Source: Prorocentrum cordatum
Taxonomy: Eukaryota; Sar; Dinophyceae; Prorocentrales; Prorocentraceae
Assembly (NCBI GenBank): GCA_963575745.1
Contig: CAUYUJ010003403.1
Span: 397,815-461,814 of the forward strand
Length of the DNA stretch: 64,000 nucleotides
Reading direction: 5' to 3'
Each line of letters begins with the position of its first letter. Position 1 is the stretch's first letter. Shown here piece by piece: positions 1 through 10,518 of this stretch. The notes under the pieces are model-generated. The model was given only the letters and a program-made list of their open reading frames with translations. It made no database searches and was not told the origin of the DNA. A program made the position numbers and the translations under genes.

Positions 1-59
1 CCGCCCGCGGACGTGTCGGTAGGGCGGGCCAGGCGTTTTGCATCAGGCTGCCTCGCGAT

Positions 60-450
60 GGATGTTCCTGAAGCTTGGAATCCGCGACAGCTACACGGAT
101 GGAGGAGCTCGCTTTCAAGATGGAGCTCTCGCCTCAACGCCGCGCACATTCGTCTCAAACGTTGGCGGCAGTTACACAGATGGTGGGTGGCTCCTGATCG
201 AAATGGAACTCTCGCCTTAGCGCCGCGCGCATTCGTCTAAACATCCTGCAACTGTTAGAGGGATGGATCACAGGTCATTTTCAAAATGGAGCTCTCGCCT
301 TGCAGCAACACGCAGTCATCCTAACACACTACAGCAACTATGGGGCTGCAGGGCGGCCCGGTTCCAAACTGAAAGCATCGTCTTAACGCCGCGCGCAGTC
401 GTCCTCCAAGTTCGCAGCAGCCACAAGGATGGCAGGCACCTCCTCTTCAA
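60..450 (+). repeat. About 85-bp minisatellite (family R1), 4-5 diverged units
   Basis: A unit with a conserved core resembling GATGGAGCTCTCGCC followed by CGCCGCGC and CATTCGTC recurs at roughly 118, 200, 285 and 372. Each core is preceded by an ACAGATGG or ACGGATGG segment. The units are diverged, so open frames here have no coding support. The same family reappears at 47690-47945. Confidence 0.7.
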
Positions 451-574
451 CTTTAGCTCCCTCCCTCCCCCAGCAATAATTCGCCGGCCCAACGGGCCAG
501 GGCGTGCTAAGATCTCCGGTACCTGGTTAACAGTATTTCTAGTTCGCGCGCGCGGGGCGGCCCCTGGGGGTCCC

Positions 575-668
575 CGGACGAGTACCCCGGCAAGTACCCC
601 GGCAAGGTCCCGGCAAGTCCCCGGCAAGGTCCCGGCAAGTCCCCGGCAAGGTCCCGGCAAGGTCGGGC
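575..668 (+). repeat. 11-bp tandem repeat (CCCGGCAAGTC / CCCGGCAAGGT)
   Basis: About eight near-identical 11-bp units alternate between the AAGTC and AAGGT versions. The array is short and perfect enough to be recent. Confidence 0.85.
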
Positions 669-679
669 CAGAGATGCCG

Positions 680-1235
680 GAGCCCTGTTACAGGGCCCCA
701 GGACGGGCCAAGAGGTCCCCAAGAAGCCTCCAAGACGGTCCAAGAGGGCCCCGAGACGGCCAAAGATCGCCCGAAGACGCCCAACAGGGCCCCAAGACAG
801 CCCAAGAGGCCTCCAAGACGCCCCAAGGGCCTTCCAAGAGGCCTCCGAAGAGGGCCCCAAGAGGCCAAAATCGTTGATTTTCATTATTTTTTTCGATGTT
901 TTTTGCGTTCTGGCTTTTTCGGCTTCCGGACGCTCCAAGACGGCCCAAGAGGCCCCCAAGACCGCTCCAAGACGGCCCACGAGGCTCCCAAGACGGCCCC
1001 GGAACGGCCCAGGAGGGCCTCCAAGACGGCCCAAGTGCCGCCCAAGAGACGGCCCCAAGACGGGCCCAACGAGAACTGAAAAATCGAGCCCTCCGCCCCA
1101 GAAGGCGCCCAGGAGGCCCCAAAAAGGCCCCAAGAGGCCCCCAAGAGGCCCCCAAGACGCCCCAAGAGGCGCCCAAGAGGCCCAAAAGAGGCCCCAAGAG
1201 GCCCCCCCGGCCCCCGAGAGGCCCCAAAACTCGGC
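680..1235 (+). repeat. CCAAGAGGCCC-type degenerate array with T-rich core
   Basis: Long runs of loosely repeated CCAAGAGGCCC / CCAAGACGGCC blocks flank a T-rich island at about 874-935 (ATTTTTTTCG, TTTTTCGGCTTCCGGACG). The array-core-array arrangement recurs at 18790-19600, 20141-20625, 20955-22030, 30530-30850 and 46420-46815, so it is a dispersed composite repeat. Open frames on both strands follow from the repeat having few stops. Confidence 0.7.
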
Positions 1236-1636
1236 TAGCCCACAACGGTGCGACAATATGGGCCGGCGGAATGAGCGAAGCGATTAAATTGCTTTTGGGA
1301 TCCACCGTGGGTCTGTTATTGGAGAGGGGTCACGGGGCGAATCAGAGAACACACATTCAGCTTATCTGTGCATCTGGGGTCTGGAAACAGGGCGCGGCGC
1401 CAACGCGACGCCAACGAACGTCGTGGACTTGGGCCTTTGAATTGGACGCGCACTGCCATGCCAACGCCGGGCTCTGGAAGAGCGGCCTCGTGCCCTGTAC
1501 TCCAACACGCCTGGACGCCCTCGCGACACGCACCCGCGACACGCACCCGCGGCTGGTGCGCCGCCGCGGCGAGGACACCATGGCCTGCCGCTGCTCGTGC
1601 GGCATCGATCGGCCTCCGACAATTCGTGACGACCGA
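1236..1636. other. GC-rich stretch, no gene recognised
   Basis: Several overlapping frames are open on both strands with no recognisable motif and no preferred strand. I see only GC-driven openness. Confidence 0.5.
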
Positions 1637-1821
1637 AATGGGTACGGAAAGAATGGGTACAATGCCCAACAACAGTTCCTGTTCATTTTGAACAGGACTC
1701 ACTGTCGGTGTCGCCGCGGCCTGCGCACACTGAGACAGAAGGCCGCCTGCCCAACAGCGGCCGCTGTTAGTTTGGGACAACATTTGTTGTTGGGCATCGT
1801 ACCCATTTTTCGGTAGCCATG
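1637..1821. mobile_element. Inverted-repeat (foldback/MITE-like) element, about 185 bp
   Basis: The segments 1637-1674 and 1785-1821 are imperfect inverted copies, both carrying ATGGGTAC and TGCCCAACAACA on their respective strands. The interior has a further small hairpin (about 1678-1696, CCTGTTC/GAACAGG) and the palindrome CAGCGGCCGCTG. No clear target-site duplication was found, so it could also be a local inverted duplication. Confidence 0.5.
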
Positions 1822-1899
1822 TCGGGCGTCCAGAACAATGCAAGGCGCCCTGACGGGACGCTTGCTGCCGCCACGGCCGCGCGGAAACATCTGCGGGGC

Positions 1900-3060
1900 C
1901 CGGATGGCTGTGCTGCCAGAGCCTACGGCATCCGGCAGCTCCCTGATGCAGATGCCCGAGCGGCCCGCCGCGACCCCCGCAGCGCGGGGGCGCGTGCTGC
2001 GCTGGCGGCTCCGCTCCGGTCGCGCGATGCCCTCGCAGCCTTCTCGAGGAGGCTCTCGACTGGGGCGCTGGCAGCGCCCGAAGCCCCTGCCGCGGCGCAT
2101 GCCGCCTTCGCGGCTGCGGCCGCGGGCGTGTCACGCTGCCTCGCACCCGGCGCCAGCGGCTGCTGCCGCGGGGGCCGCCTCGGCGTCGGCGCTTTCGCCG
2201 CCAGCTGGCACCTCCTGCGAGGGCGCGTCGATAGGCGGCTCACCGACGCGCCTGCTCTTCGTGGCCAAGCGCCCCTGGAAGGCCTTGTGCTCCTCGCCCA
2301 AGGCATGCGCCTTGACCTGCGCAGTGCCGAAGGCCTCCTGGGCCGCCTTCCCAACAATTTTCTGCACTTCCTGCGCGCGGGGAGCCATCTCATCTCGCCC
2401 ACCCTGAGCTACTTCCACTCCCCCAACGTCGCCCCCGAACGAGCCCCTTGCCCTCAATCTCTGACTTGCCGCCGCCGAGGAGAGTCTCCAAGTCCAGCGT
2501 AGGTTTAAGTCGGGCGTGTCCCCCTACAGGGGGATTTTCGACGAAAAAAAAACTCCCAAATGGTAAAACAAATGCAAAAAATAGTCCCCAGACTATTTTT
2601 TGACTATTTTTGAATATCCCTCCTGTAGAGGGACAAGCCCGACTTAAGCGTAGGTTTGGCCACCACTGCGGCGACCGCCTGCGGTGTGACCTCTTTGGCC
2701 AGCACCTCCACAGCCTGCTGGCACTGGCCCTGGCACTTCTCGAAGTCTGTCAGAGCACGCGGCCACGCTCGGCTGCGTGCGGATGGGCCGCCTCCTCGCG
2801 CTTGCTGGTGCATCGAAGGTACGCGTCGGACTGCACTTTGCCGCCCCACGAGACGAACGTGCCTGCCACCTGCTGCAGCATGTGGGTATCCTCCAACAAA
2901 AACTGCGTCCAGCCGGCGCGCGACGGCAGTCTACGTCCAGCCTGGCTCTGCCAGCTGGCTCCCTGGCTGGCGCATGGGCTGGAGGCCACCCGGCCCCAGA
3001 CATCCATGCTGTATGTCGCCTTCTTGTCCCGCTCCCGTATGCACTCCGTTGCCATGGCCC
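1900..3060 (-). pseudogene. Unidentified minus-strand reading frame, split by a MITE and frameshifted
   Basis: Minus-strand frames at 2750-3055, 2658-2849 and 2131-2457 have a protein-like composition with charged, helical stretches such as QEVQKIVGKAAQEAF. They look like parts of one protein. A frameshift lies near 2760-2790, and the 141-bp MITE at 2507-2647 interrupts the frame between KPT and the continuation. Skipping the MITE plus one copy of its target duplication keeps the frame, which argues that coding sequence was there first. I recognise no family. It could be retroelement ORF1-like or an old host exon. Confidence 0.4.
2507..2647. mobile_element. MITE copy 1 (141 bp)
   Basis: The termini are inverted: AAGTCGGGCGTGTCCCCCT at the left and, at the right, AGGGACAAGCCCGACTT. 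The element is flanked by an exact 10-bp direct repeat, GCGTAGGTTT, at 2497-2506 and 2648-2657. The interior is AT-rich, carries no ORF, and has GTCCCCAGACTATTTTT shared with other copies. A duplication of 8-10 bp suggests Mutator- or hAT-like mobilisation; this is inferred from its length only. Confidence 0.88.
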
Positions 3061-3070
3061 TTCTCCCTAA

Positions 3071-3550
3071 GTGACGGTGGTGGCAAGTGCGCCCAACGGC
3101 TCACGGAGAGCAGCGGCTCGCTGGTGGCAGCGAAGGACACCGGGTGTGGCAATATTTGCACCACCAACAGATCGACAAATTCTTTTTGTAACCGGAACTG
3201 GATCACGGCGCCTTGCTAACAAGAGCCACGCCGCCGTCGGGAGGGGAACCAATCCGTACCCAAAACTTGCGAACAGAAGAACCCATCGTGCAATCCGGCA
3301 ACAAAAATGAACACAACGACATGCAATCGTGGTTGGCATGAACCGCGAATGCAAGAACCGCAATGGGTCACACAAAACAGCATTTAAGGGTCGCGAAGCT
3401 GTACCACAAATCCTAAGGCCTCCCAATAAGTACTTAAATCAAGCAGGCTGTGGAAACGAGACCGCTAACCTCAAACTCGCTTCCTCGGCTGTGGCCGAAC
3501 ACCACACCGCAAACACTACGATGTGGCACTAGAGACAAAACTTGAACGGC
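3071..3550. other. No gene recognised
   Basis: Mixed-composition DNA with short overlapping frames on both strands and no motif I can name. Confidence 0.5.
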
Positions 3551-3557
3551 GCGCCTG

Positions 3558-3591
3558 CGTGCGTGTGTGTGTGTGTGTGTGTCTGTGTGTG

Positions 3592-3674
<83 letters not shown>

Positions 3675-3694
3675 ATGTGTGTGTATGTGTGCGT
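3558..3694. repeat. (TG)n/(CA)n microsatellite with CG interruptions
   Basis: About 135 bp of GTGTGT broken by GC and TA steps (GTGCGTGTG, GTATGTG). Apparent CVCV and THTH proteins are artefacts of the repeat. Confidence 0.95.
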
Positions 3695-4004
3695 GAGAAC
3701 CTTAAACATCTCTGGAAGTGCAGCCGCAGCAAGCCAGCACATATCATTCCAAGCAAGCACCACAACTGCGACATACAAGGCTTGTGGGGCGGGAAACCAT
3801 GAGTCCAAACAGTACTGTGCGGTGCACTGGGCCGGTCGGACGGGAAGCCATCGAAACCCAAGCAACCAACGAAGAGTGCGAACCGCAGATCCGATCCCTC
3901 AGAACACCCCGACGCAATCACCGTTTGGGGTGCCATTTCCACCACCACGTCGAATGCTTCCAAGCCTCCTGCTGCCTGCTGGAACCCTCACTCCCCTCCC
4001 CCTT
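3695..4004. other. No gene recognised
   Basis: About 310 bp between two microsatellites with no recognisable coding or structural feature. Confidence 0.4.
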
Positions 4005-4008
4005 GTCC

Positions 4009-4136
4009 TTATATTCCTTCCTCCTCCTCTTTCTCCTCCTCCTCCTCCTCCTTATATTCCTCCTTCTCCTCCTCCTTCTCCTCCTCCTCCTCCTCCTTAT
4101 ATTCCTTCCTCCTCCTCTTTCTCCTCCTCCGCTATT
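4009..4136. repeat. Polypyrimidine (CTC)n tract with CTTATATTCC interruptions
   Basis: CTC triplets are punctuated three times by CTTATATTCC. The same higher-order order of interruptions recurs at 6284-6418, so the two tracts are copies of one segment rather than independent expansions. Confidence 0.85.
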
Positions 4137-4141
4137 TTCCG

Positions 4142-5490
4142 CTATTTGCCGCGCCATGAAGGGTTTGATCCCTGAAGCGCATCGCGGCGGCTGCTGCCGC
4201 CGACCGAGGCGCCTCCGCGCCCGTGCCTAGCCGCACACGCGGCCGACGCGCGGGCGCCTTCGGCGCCGGGGCGGGGGGGGAGGGGGCCCCGCCCAGGGGA
4301 GAGGAATGGGCCTCCAGGATCTCTCGGGGCAAAGGAAGAGCGGGGGGGCGAGGCCCTAAAGAGGGGAAAGGCCAGGCACCAGAGGACCCCGCAAGGAGGG
4401 AGGAAACAGGCCGACGGGGGCCCCACAACGCGGGCCCCAAGAAGGGGAGCGGGGTCCAATGGTCTACTACTCGCCCCCAGGCCCGGCGCGCTGCCACCCA
4501 GGATATCAGCCTGGCAGCTGCAACGCCTGTCCTGGGCGGCAGTGCCCAGGCCTTGGGGCACGGTGGGCCAGGGCTCGCCTGGCGTGCCACCCCCTTTACC
4601 CCCCCAGCACAGGGCCCGAACCAGGAAACCAAAAGTGGAAGATGAGGCGGCTGGGGGTAAGGGGGGCGGCACCAAATTATGTCCCTCGGGACCCCGACGG
4701 CTCAGCCCCCTCACTGGGCCACCTCGGTGGTCGGTGGTGTAGTAGTAGAGCATGATTCTGTCGCCCTCGAGCTTGTGGTACTCGACTCAGTCCTGCTGGT
4801 CGAAATCGTGTGATGAGCCTTCTCCATTTGCTCCATTCACTCCATTCAACTCAGCATCGCTGATCCAGTGGTCGTCTGTCTCGATGATGGTAGGCTCTTT
4901 GTACTTGGCTCGGTCGCCTTGGTCGAGTAGCACTGTTTGACTGTGTTGGGCTCAGGCTCTGGTACTCGTCTCAGCCGATGAGGTAATTGTCGTGCTGGTT
5001 AGGGTCGATGGGGGCCGGCTTGTTGCTGGTAGGTGGAATAGATTGTGGGCGCACTCAGGCCTCCATGCACCGACTTCAAGTAGGGTTCGTGGCGGCCCTA
5101 CCTCGTCCCGCTATGGCTAGGGGTCACGGTGCCCTCGGTGGGGGCGAACCCCAGGCCAAGTGATTCTTGCTGTCGATGAGGAAGATCAACGCTGCCCTAT
5201 GCTTCGCCCTTGGGCGCTCGGGAGCTCCGTCTCCGCCATGGGAATGGTGGGGGTGGCGAGCTAGGGCGGACCGCGGGGGCGCGGGCAGTACTCGTCCTGC
5301 CCCCCCCCTGCCCCTCACCATCCCCCCTGGTAGGCGCGGGCAGTCCTCGTCCTGCCCCCCCGCCCTTCGAGCCCGTCTCGAAGTTTGATCCTTGCCTCAC
5401 CAGGGCAGCGTTGACTCGTACTTGGTGCAGTTGGGGTAATCTGGCTGGTACCTCTGAGCCCTGACTGAACGGCGGCCGTGTCCGTGAAGT
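4142..5490 (-). other. Unassigned DNA with a possible decayed minus-strand coding region
   Basis: Minus-strand frames 4142-4753 and, with one stop, 4754-4940 run on in the same phase and look protein-like near 4750-4900 (acidic residues, VEYHKLEGDR). They lie downstream of the polyprotein fragment at 5653-6276 on the same strand, so they may be its eroded continuation. No domain is recognised. The part below 4700 is proline/glycine-rich and may be non-coding. Confidence 0.25.
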
Positions 5491-5499
5491 GCAAAACGT

Positions 5500-5637
5500 G
5501 GCGACGTGTGCCTGGGGTGTTCCCTCGCATTCGGGGCTTCCCCAGGACTTGCGTCCTGATGACTTGTGCAAAACTTGACGACGTAGCCTGAGGTGTTCCC
5601 ACGCACTCGGGGCTTCCTCAGGACTTGCGTTCTGATT
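5500..5637. repeat. Two-copy direct repeat, about 60 bp each
   Basis: Both copies contain GGTGTTCCC, TCGGGGCTTCC and AGGACTTGCGT in the same order, offset by about 77 bp. The duplication falls inside the possible decayed minus-strand coding region. Confidence 0.75.
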
Positions 5638-5652
5638 CTTTTGTACTTGTCG

Positions 5653-6276
5653 TCAGGGCGCATCGACGCGATCCGCGTTGTCAGCCTGTGCCCGAACAGC
5701 TCCTGTCGAGGTGGTGGCCCTGCCGATTGCCTTGCCGGGTCGGTCCTGCCGGGCCCACTCCCTTGCCTCTTCCAACCAGGTCGGTGAGCCACTCCGCCTC
5801 GCTGGGCCCCGATGGTAGTCCTGACCCATCTCCCTGGTCTTGTAGCGGTCGAGCGGCTGGAAGAAGTGGGCCACGTCGTCGTCGATGTGCCACCCCTGGA
5901 CGTCGTTAGGCGACTCGCCAAAGCGCCACCTTATCTGCTTCGCCAGTGCGGTCGCGATGGCCTGGCACATCCTGTTCGGGTACTCCTTGGCCGCCGCGGT
6001 GCGCCACTGGCCGTCGTCGTTGATGCCTGCCAGCTCCGCGTGGTAGGAGGCCGTGTGAAAGCACCTCCCGCTTCCAGGCAGTCTACTGATTTCTGCTCGG
6101 AGGGTTGGTAGGGATACCGCCATCAGGCTTGTGGACTTCCTCGAACGCGCTCCACAGGTGCACTGGTCGAATGTGATCAGCTCGACTCCCTGCTGGTTCA
6201 GGAGGTGGCGCGTCTCGGGAAGCTTCCAGGAGCTGGCGAAGTGCTCCTCGGTGGGCTCGGACGGGTGCTCGAGCAT
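5653..6276 (-). pseudogene. Retroelement-type polyprotein fragment (EHPSEP / DQCTCG / RKSTS domain)
   Basis: The 207-residue minus-strand frame opens with MLEHPSEP, then has WKLPETRHLL, ITFDQCTCG, RKSTS and a later GQWRTAAAKEYPNRMCQAIA. From memory this order resembles a domain common in dinoflagellate predicted proteins and retroelement polyproteins (E-H/N-P, then D-Q-C-x-x-G, then R-K-P-T, then Y-P-x-x-L/M-C-x-A). I cannot confirm this without a search. No complete catalytic domain is visible. The frame begins next to a CTC tract and has no continuation in phase, so it is probably a truncated remnant. Function unknown. Confidence 0.4.
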
Positions 6277-6283
6277 GCCTGGG

Positions 6284-6418
6284 ACTCCTCCTCCTCCTCC
6301 TCCTCCTTATATTCCTCCTTCTCCTCCTCCTTCTCCTCCTCCTCCTCCTCCTCCTTATATTCCTTCCTCCTCCTCTTTCTCCTCCTCCTCCTCCTCATCC
6401 TCCTGCTCCTCCTCCTTC
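6284..6418. repeat. Polypyrimidine (CTC)n tract with CTTATATTCC interruptions
   Basis: Its organisation matches the tract at 4009-4136, with the same two interruption types in the same order. This implies a segmental duplication about 2.3 kb apart. Confidence 0.85.
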
Positions 6419-6853
6419 CCTCCACCCCGTCCACTCTCCGCGTCCGCTTCCCCCGTCCTGCCTCCCCCATACGCCTTCCCGATCCTACCTTCTCTCGCCC
6501 CTACCGCCAACGCTGTGCCAGAAGGAACTTTGGACGAAGACCGAACCCCCTTTGATGCCTCAGTTGCGCCCAGATGCACGAGGAGCGCAAGGGGTAAGCC
6601 GATACAAGGAACCGAGGAACACCGAACCCCTCTCGAAACCAGAAAGCAGACCCTACTCCCCCCATGACCTCTCCTTTTGGCTTCCCGCATCGCATGGGCC
6701 ACCCAACCTTACCACATCGTCACTTTCTCACAGCCGATATCTTTTCTGCATTGACCGGTGTCGGGCAGCTGGTGGAATTCGCCCCTGCACGCCCACGCTG
6801 GCTTCGCCTCTGCGTCAGCGCAGCGATCGTCCACCGTATGCACCTCCCTCGTC
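6419..6853. other. No gene recognised
   Basis: Mixed sequence with only short, overlapping frames. Confidence 0.4.
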
Positions 6854-6855
6854 TA

Positions 6856-7064
6856 GGGGAACGAACAATGACCAGTGACATAAGCACAAAAACTCGGAGG
6901 TCCGCGCGGATTTCTCGGATCGGCGCTCGACCCCCCTCCCTGGCGCGCGGAGCGCGCCAGGGGCGGCGCCGGAGGCGCCGCCAAGGGGGTCCAGCGCGGA
7001 TCCGAGGAATCCGCGCGGACCTCTGAGCTTTAATGCTAACGTCATTGTTCGTTGTTCGTTCCCC
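6856..7064. mobile_element. 209-bp palindromic MITE with TA flanks
   Basis: The ends are GGGGAACGAACAA and its inverse TTGTTCGTTCCCC. The inverted similarity continues inward through GAGGTCCGCGCGGATT and its partner AATCCGCGCGGACCTC, giving arms of roughly 70-80 bp. The loop holds two further GC hairpins (TGGCGCGCGGAGCGCGCCA and GGCGCCGGAGGCGCC). A TA dinucleotide lies directly outside both ends (6854-6855 and 7065-7066), as in Tc1/mariner-type (Stowaway-like) MITEs. It has no ORF. The TA duplication is only 2 bp and so is weak evidence alone. Confidence 0.72.
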
Positions 7065-7067
7065 TAT

Positions 7068-7110
7068 CCTCCCTCCCTCCCTCCCTCCCTCCCTCCCTCC
7101 CTCCTCTCTC
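7068..7110. repeat. (CCCT)n tetranucleotide tract
   Basis: About ten CCCT/CTCC units begin immediately outside the right end of the palindromic MITE. Confidence 0.9.
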
Positions 7111-8880
7111 CCCCCCTCCCGTTTGGCGCCTGGAGGAGCCGCAGGCGCTGGAAGCCTGCTGCGTCTGCTGCACGGTGGTCATCCTGGCCGGGCGGCCGGC
7201 CCCAGAACGTGCCGCCCGTCGGCCGCCGCTCCCGGAGGGTGGTGCACGCCTGTGTGCTGGGGGGTGGGGGCGAGGGGCGAAGCCAGCGGTGGTGGGGGAG
7301 GGGGGATGCGGCGGAGGTGAGGTGGGGGGGGGGGGCGGGGGGGGGGGGGGGGGGGGGCGAAGCCAGCGCGGAGAGGGAGGAGCGGAGCCAACGAGAAGGG
7401 AGGGAGGTGGAGGACGTGGAGGCGGGAGAAGGGGAACGGAGGGAAGAGGACCCGTGGCTCGGGCTCGCCGTGGCGCCTCTCGGACCCTGCGGCTTGGTGC
7501 CCTGCCGCTCACGAGCGGGCTTACGGGCGGACTCCTCTGCGTCTGTCCCTCGGCGGCGTTCCCTGGTCTCGCTGGCGCCACCTGGAGCGCGCCTGCCCTT
7601 GGGGCTCGGCGCTACTCGTGCTCGCGAGCGAGGTCGGCGGCCGCCGAGTCAGCCGCAGCGCCGGGTCAGAGCAGCTGCGGCCTGCTGGGCCGCCGGCCCC
7701 ACGTGCTCCACAGGCAGCGGCCAGAGCAGCAGCAGCGAACGATCCCTCCGCGCGGTGTTCCACGTCGTCGCCACACGTGTTATAGGCGCTCAGAAACGAT
7801 GTCACTCGTTGCGGCGGCCGCCGCGCAACGTAGCCCGTGCTGCCGCCGCGCGGCTCCTCGCTAATTAGGTCTGTGGCCTTCCGCAAATCAGTGCTCCCTC
7901 GTCCTGGCCTCCGTGTCCGTCCGGCGCTCTTCCCGTTGCTGAAATCCACCCGCCGCGTGGACGAGCCCGTGCTCGGTGCTGTCGAGCTCGCGCCGCTACC
8001 CCACTAGGGCCTCTAGGGCCTCCACCGCGGCGTCCGGGCTCATAACCCAGGATGCCTCCACTGTGTAGCGCGCGCCCGGGATCATGGCGAGGTTCGCACC
8101 CGGCGACGCCGAAGAGAAGCGCGTCAGCTGGCGTGGCAGGCTAAAGTGATTCGAACTAAAGTGCCGACGACACATCATATCCAAGCTATGGTACCCGTGG
8201 CCTGCAAGGTTCCTATCCCCACATGTCCCAGTGTGCAACAAACTTGGTATTTGGAACGAACAGAACAAGGTGATGGATGGGGTTCGGTATTTCCAGTACC
8301 CGGCGCCCTCGGTCTGTAAAATCTACGCCTGAATGGCTGTGGAACCAATGCTTGCAGTCTTTGTCTGCTCCGTGCCCTAGCGGGTTTAGCGTCGATACGC
8401 ACCAACATGATCTAGTTTTGACTGCAATGCTCTACAAAGATGGCGGAGCAGCTTCGTGGCAATCCTACCACCGGACGCAGCGGGTCAATGCTTCGACGCC
8501 TTGCTATGCCGAGAGGCCCGAACAGATGATGAATCGCTGTTGTCTTGCTCGCTCCAGCCAGGCTGGCCGCCTTCATGAGACGCGGACTGCCAACGATTTT
8601 CGTACCCAAATTCGGTGTCGTACTATATGCGTAAATGTAGACACTGCACACTGAAGGCAGCAGCGGCGCGGAAGCAACGTTAGGCACACCACTTTACCGC
8701 TCTCTTGCATCCCTGAGCTGTTCGCTTGCCGACGCCGGTGATTCACACCCAGGAGGGGAGAGGAATAACGAAGAGGAGGAGAGGGATGAGTGTGGCAAGC
8801 GTATGGCCATATAAGTATTGAGCGTCTCACGATATCTATACGACCACCCTTCGGGTGACAAGGAGGTTGTGGGGGGGAAG
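7111..8880. other. GC-rich DNA with a G-run; no gene recognised
   Basis: It contains an interrupted poly-G run at about 7325-7358. Open frames on both strands up to 8000 are proline/arginine/glycine-rich and overlap one another, which is typical of GC bias. From 8000 to 8880 composition becomes more balanced, but no motif or domain is recognisable. Confidence 0.4.
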
Positions 8881-8904
8881 AAAGGGGGGAGGAAGCAACA
8901 TCTG

Positions 8905-9290
8905 ACTCAATCGATCTCTCTATTGATCTCACTCAACGGGACACCACGGGACACCACGGGACACTTGTCGATCTCACTATCGATCTCACTCAATGGGACA
9001 CCACGGGCCACCACGGGCCACCACGGGACACCACGGACACCGCGGGGCATCTCTCGATCTCACTATCGGTCTCTCTATCCATCTTACTATCGATCTCACT
9101 CAACGGGACACCATAGGGACACCACGGGACACCTCGGGACACCACATCGATCTCACTATCGATCTCACTATCGATCTCACTATCGATCTCACTCAACGGG
9201 ACACCATGGGACACCGCGGGACACCGGCGGGACACTGGCGGGACACTTGCGGGACACCGGCGGGACACCGCGGACCACCAGCCACCGGAG
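8905..9290. repeat. GGGACACCAC / TCGATCTCACTA interleaved satellite
   Basis: Two short units alternate in blocks: GGGACACCACGGGACACC, and TCGATCTCACTATCGATC with its CATCTTACT variant. Blocks of one are inserted in runs of the other, so the array has a higher-order structure. Confidence 0.85.
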
Positions 9291-9430
9291 GAGTTACATT
9301 TGGTCCGGCCGCGGCCCAGCCACATGAGGATTTCGGGACACCGGCGGGACACCGGCGGGACACCGCGGGGCACCGGCCGCCGGAGGAGTTACATTTGGTC
9401 CAGCCGCGGCCCAGCCACAGGAGGATTTCA
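9285..9430. repeat. Two-copy direct repeat, about 46 bp, spaced 95 bp
   Basis: GGAGGAGTTACATTTGGTCC followed by GCCGCGGCCCAGCCACA and GAGGATTTC occurs at about 9286-9331 and 9381-9429, separated by more GGGACACC units. It is a duplication at the edge of the satellite. Confidence 0.85.
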
Positions 9431-9717
9431 TCTCGCCCGCCCACGCAGCTTCGCCTCGCCCGCACGCACGCATGGCACGCACGACACGAACCCGAAACCG
9501 AAATCGATTTCCCGGTAGGGGGGGTCTCCGCTTCACGTCGGACTCACCCCCCAACCTCCGACTGCAGCATATCATAACATAGCATGGTGCAGCTTGGGAA
9601 AAAAGATGCGCAACACAACGTGACATAGTCCATCATACGGCAGTGCGGCTCAACACGCGAAAGCCAGACACGCTAAACAGGTGACTTAGTTTCCTGACTA
9701 GGTTCGTGAGCGCCTGG

Positions 9718-9751
9718 CACACACACAGTGTGTGTGTGTGTGTGTGTGTCT
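9718..9751. repeat. (CA)n/(TG)n microsatellite followed by a G-run
   Basis: A short CACACA-GTGTGT palindromic junction leads into TG dinucleotides and then nine G residues. Confidence 0.9.
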
Positions 9752-10068
9752 GTGGGGGGGGGGCTGGGCCTGCCGCTGGCACCAGACGAATTCGATCATG
9801 CCGCATCGAGGTGGCAGCGCGCTCTCCTTGGATGTGCCCCCCGCCATCCAATGTCTCCGTGGCTCGCTGTTCTGCTGTGCCTGGTGCCCGTTGAGTGCGG
9901 TGCGGCCCTCTGCGTGAGGCTGAGGTCGCAAGGGCCGGCCGCCCATGTCTATCACATCGGCGCGCTCTTGTCCACGGCGTCCGTCTCTCGAGATTGTTGA
10001 GCCCCTCGCCTTTAGGAGTGTGTTCTCGTGCGCTCTGTTGCGCCTCCTTTCTCCTTCTCTTGGGGGCG

Positions 10069-10070
10069 GA

Positions 10071-10101
<31 letters not shown>

Positions 10102-10352
10102 GAGGAGGAGGAGGAGGAGGAGGAGGAGGAGGAGGAGGAGAGGAGGAGGAGGAGCAGGAGGATCAGAAGGAGGAGGAGCAGGAGCAGGAGGAGGAGGAGG
10201 AGGAGGAGGAGGAGGAGGAGAGGAGGGGGAGGAGGAGGAGGAGGAGGAGGAGGAGGAGGAGGAGGAGGGAGGAGGAGGAGCAGGAGCAGGAGCAGGAGGA
10301 GGAGGAGGAGGATCAGAAGGAGGCGGAGAAGGACGAGGAGGAGCAGGAGGAT
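10069..10352. repeat. (GGA)n purine tract, about 280 bp
   Basis: Nearly pure GAG/GGA with rare GCA, GAT and AGA interruptions. All plus-strand frames stay open as poly-Glu, poly-Gly and poly-Arg, so the 494-residue frame spanning it is not evidence of a gene. Confidence 0.95.
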
Positions 10353-10483
10353 TTGTATTTTCTCTCCCCCCCTCTCCCCCGAAAAACATGATCAACAAAA
10401 CACACTGGACACCAACCAAAACATTTTTTTCCCAACTGTCCTGTGGTGTTGGGTCCTCGTTTTGAAAAAGCAGCGCCCCGCGT

Positions 10484-10518
10484 CCTCCTCCTCCTCCTCC
10501 TCCTCCTCCTCCTCCTCC
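10484..10518. repeat. (TCC)n tract
   Basis: About 11 TCC triplets, of opposite strand sense to the GGA tract 130 bp upstream. The pair could fold back on each other. Confidence 0.9.
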
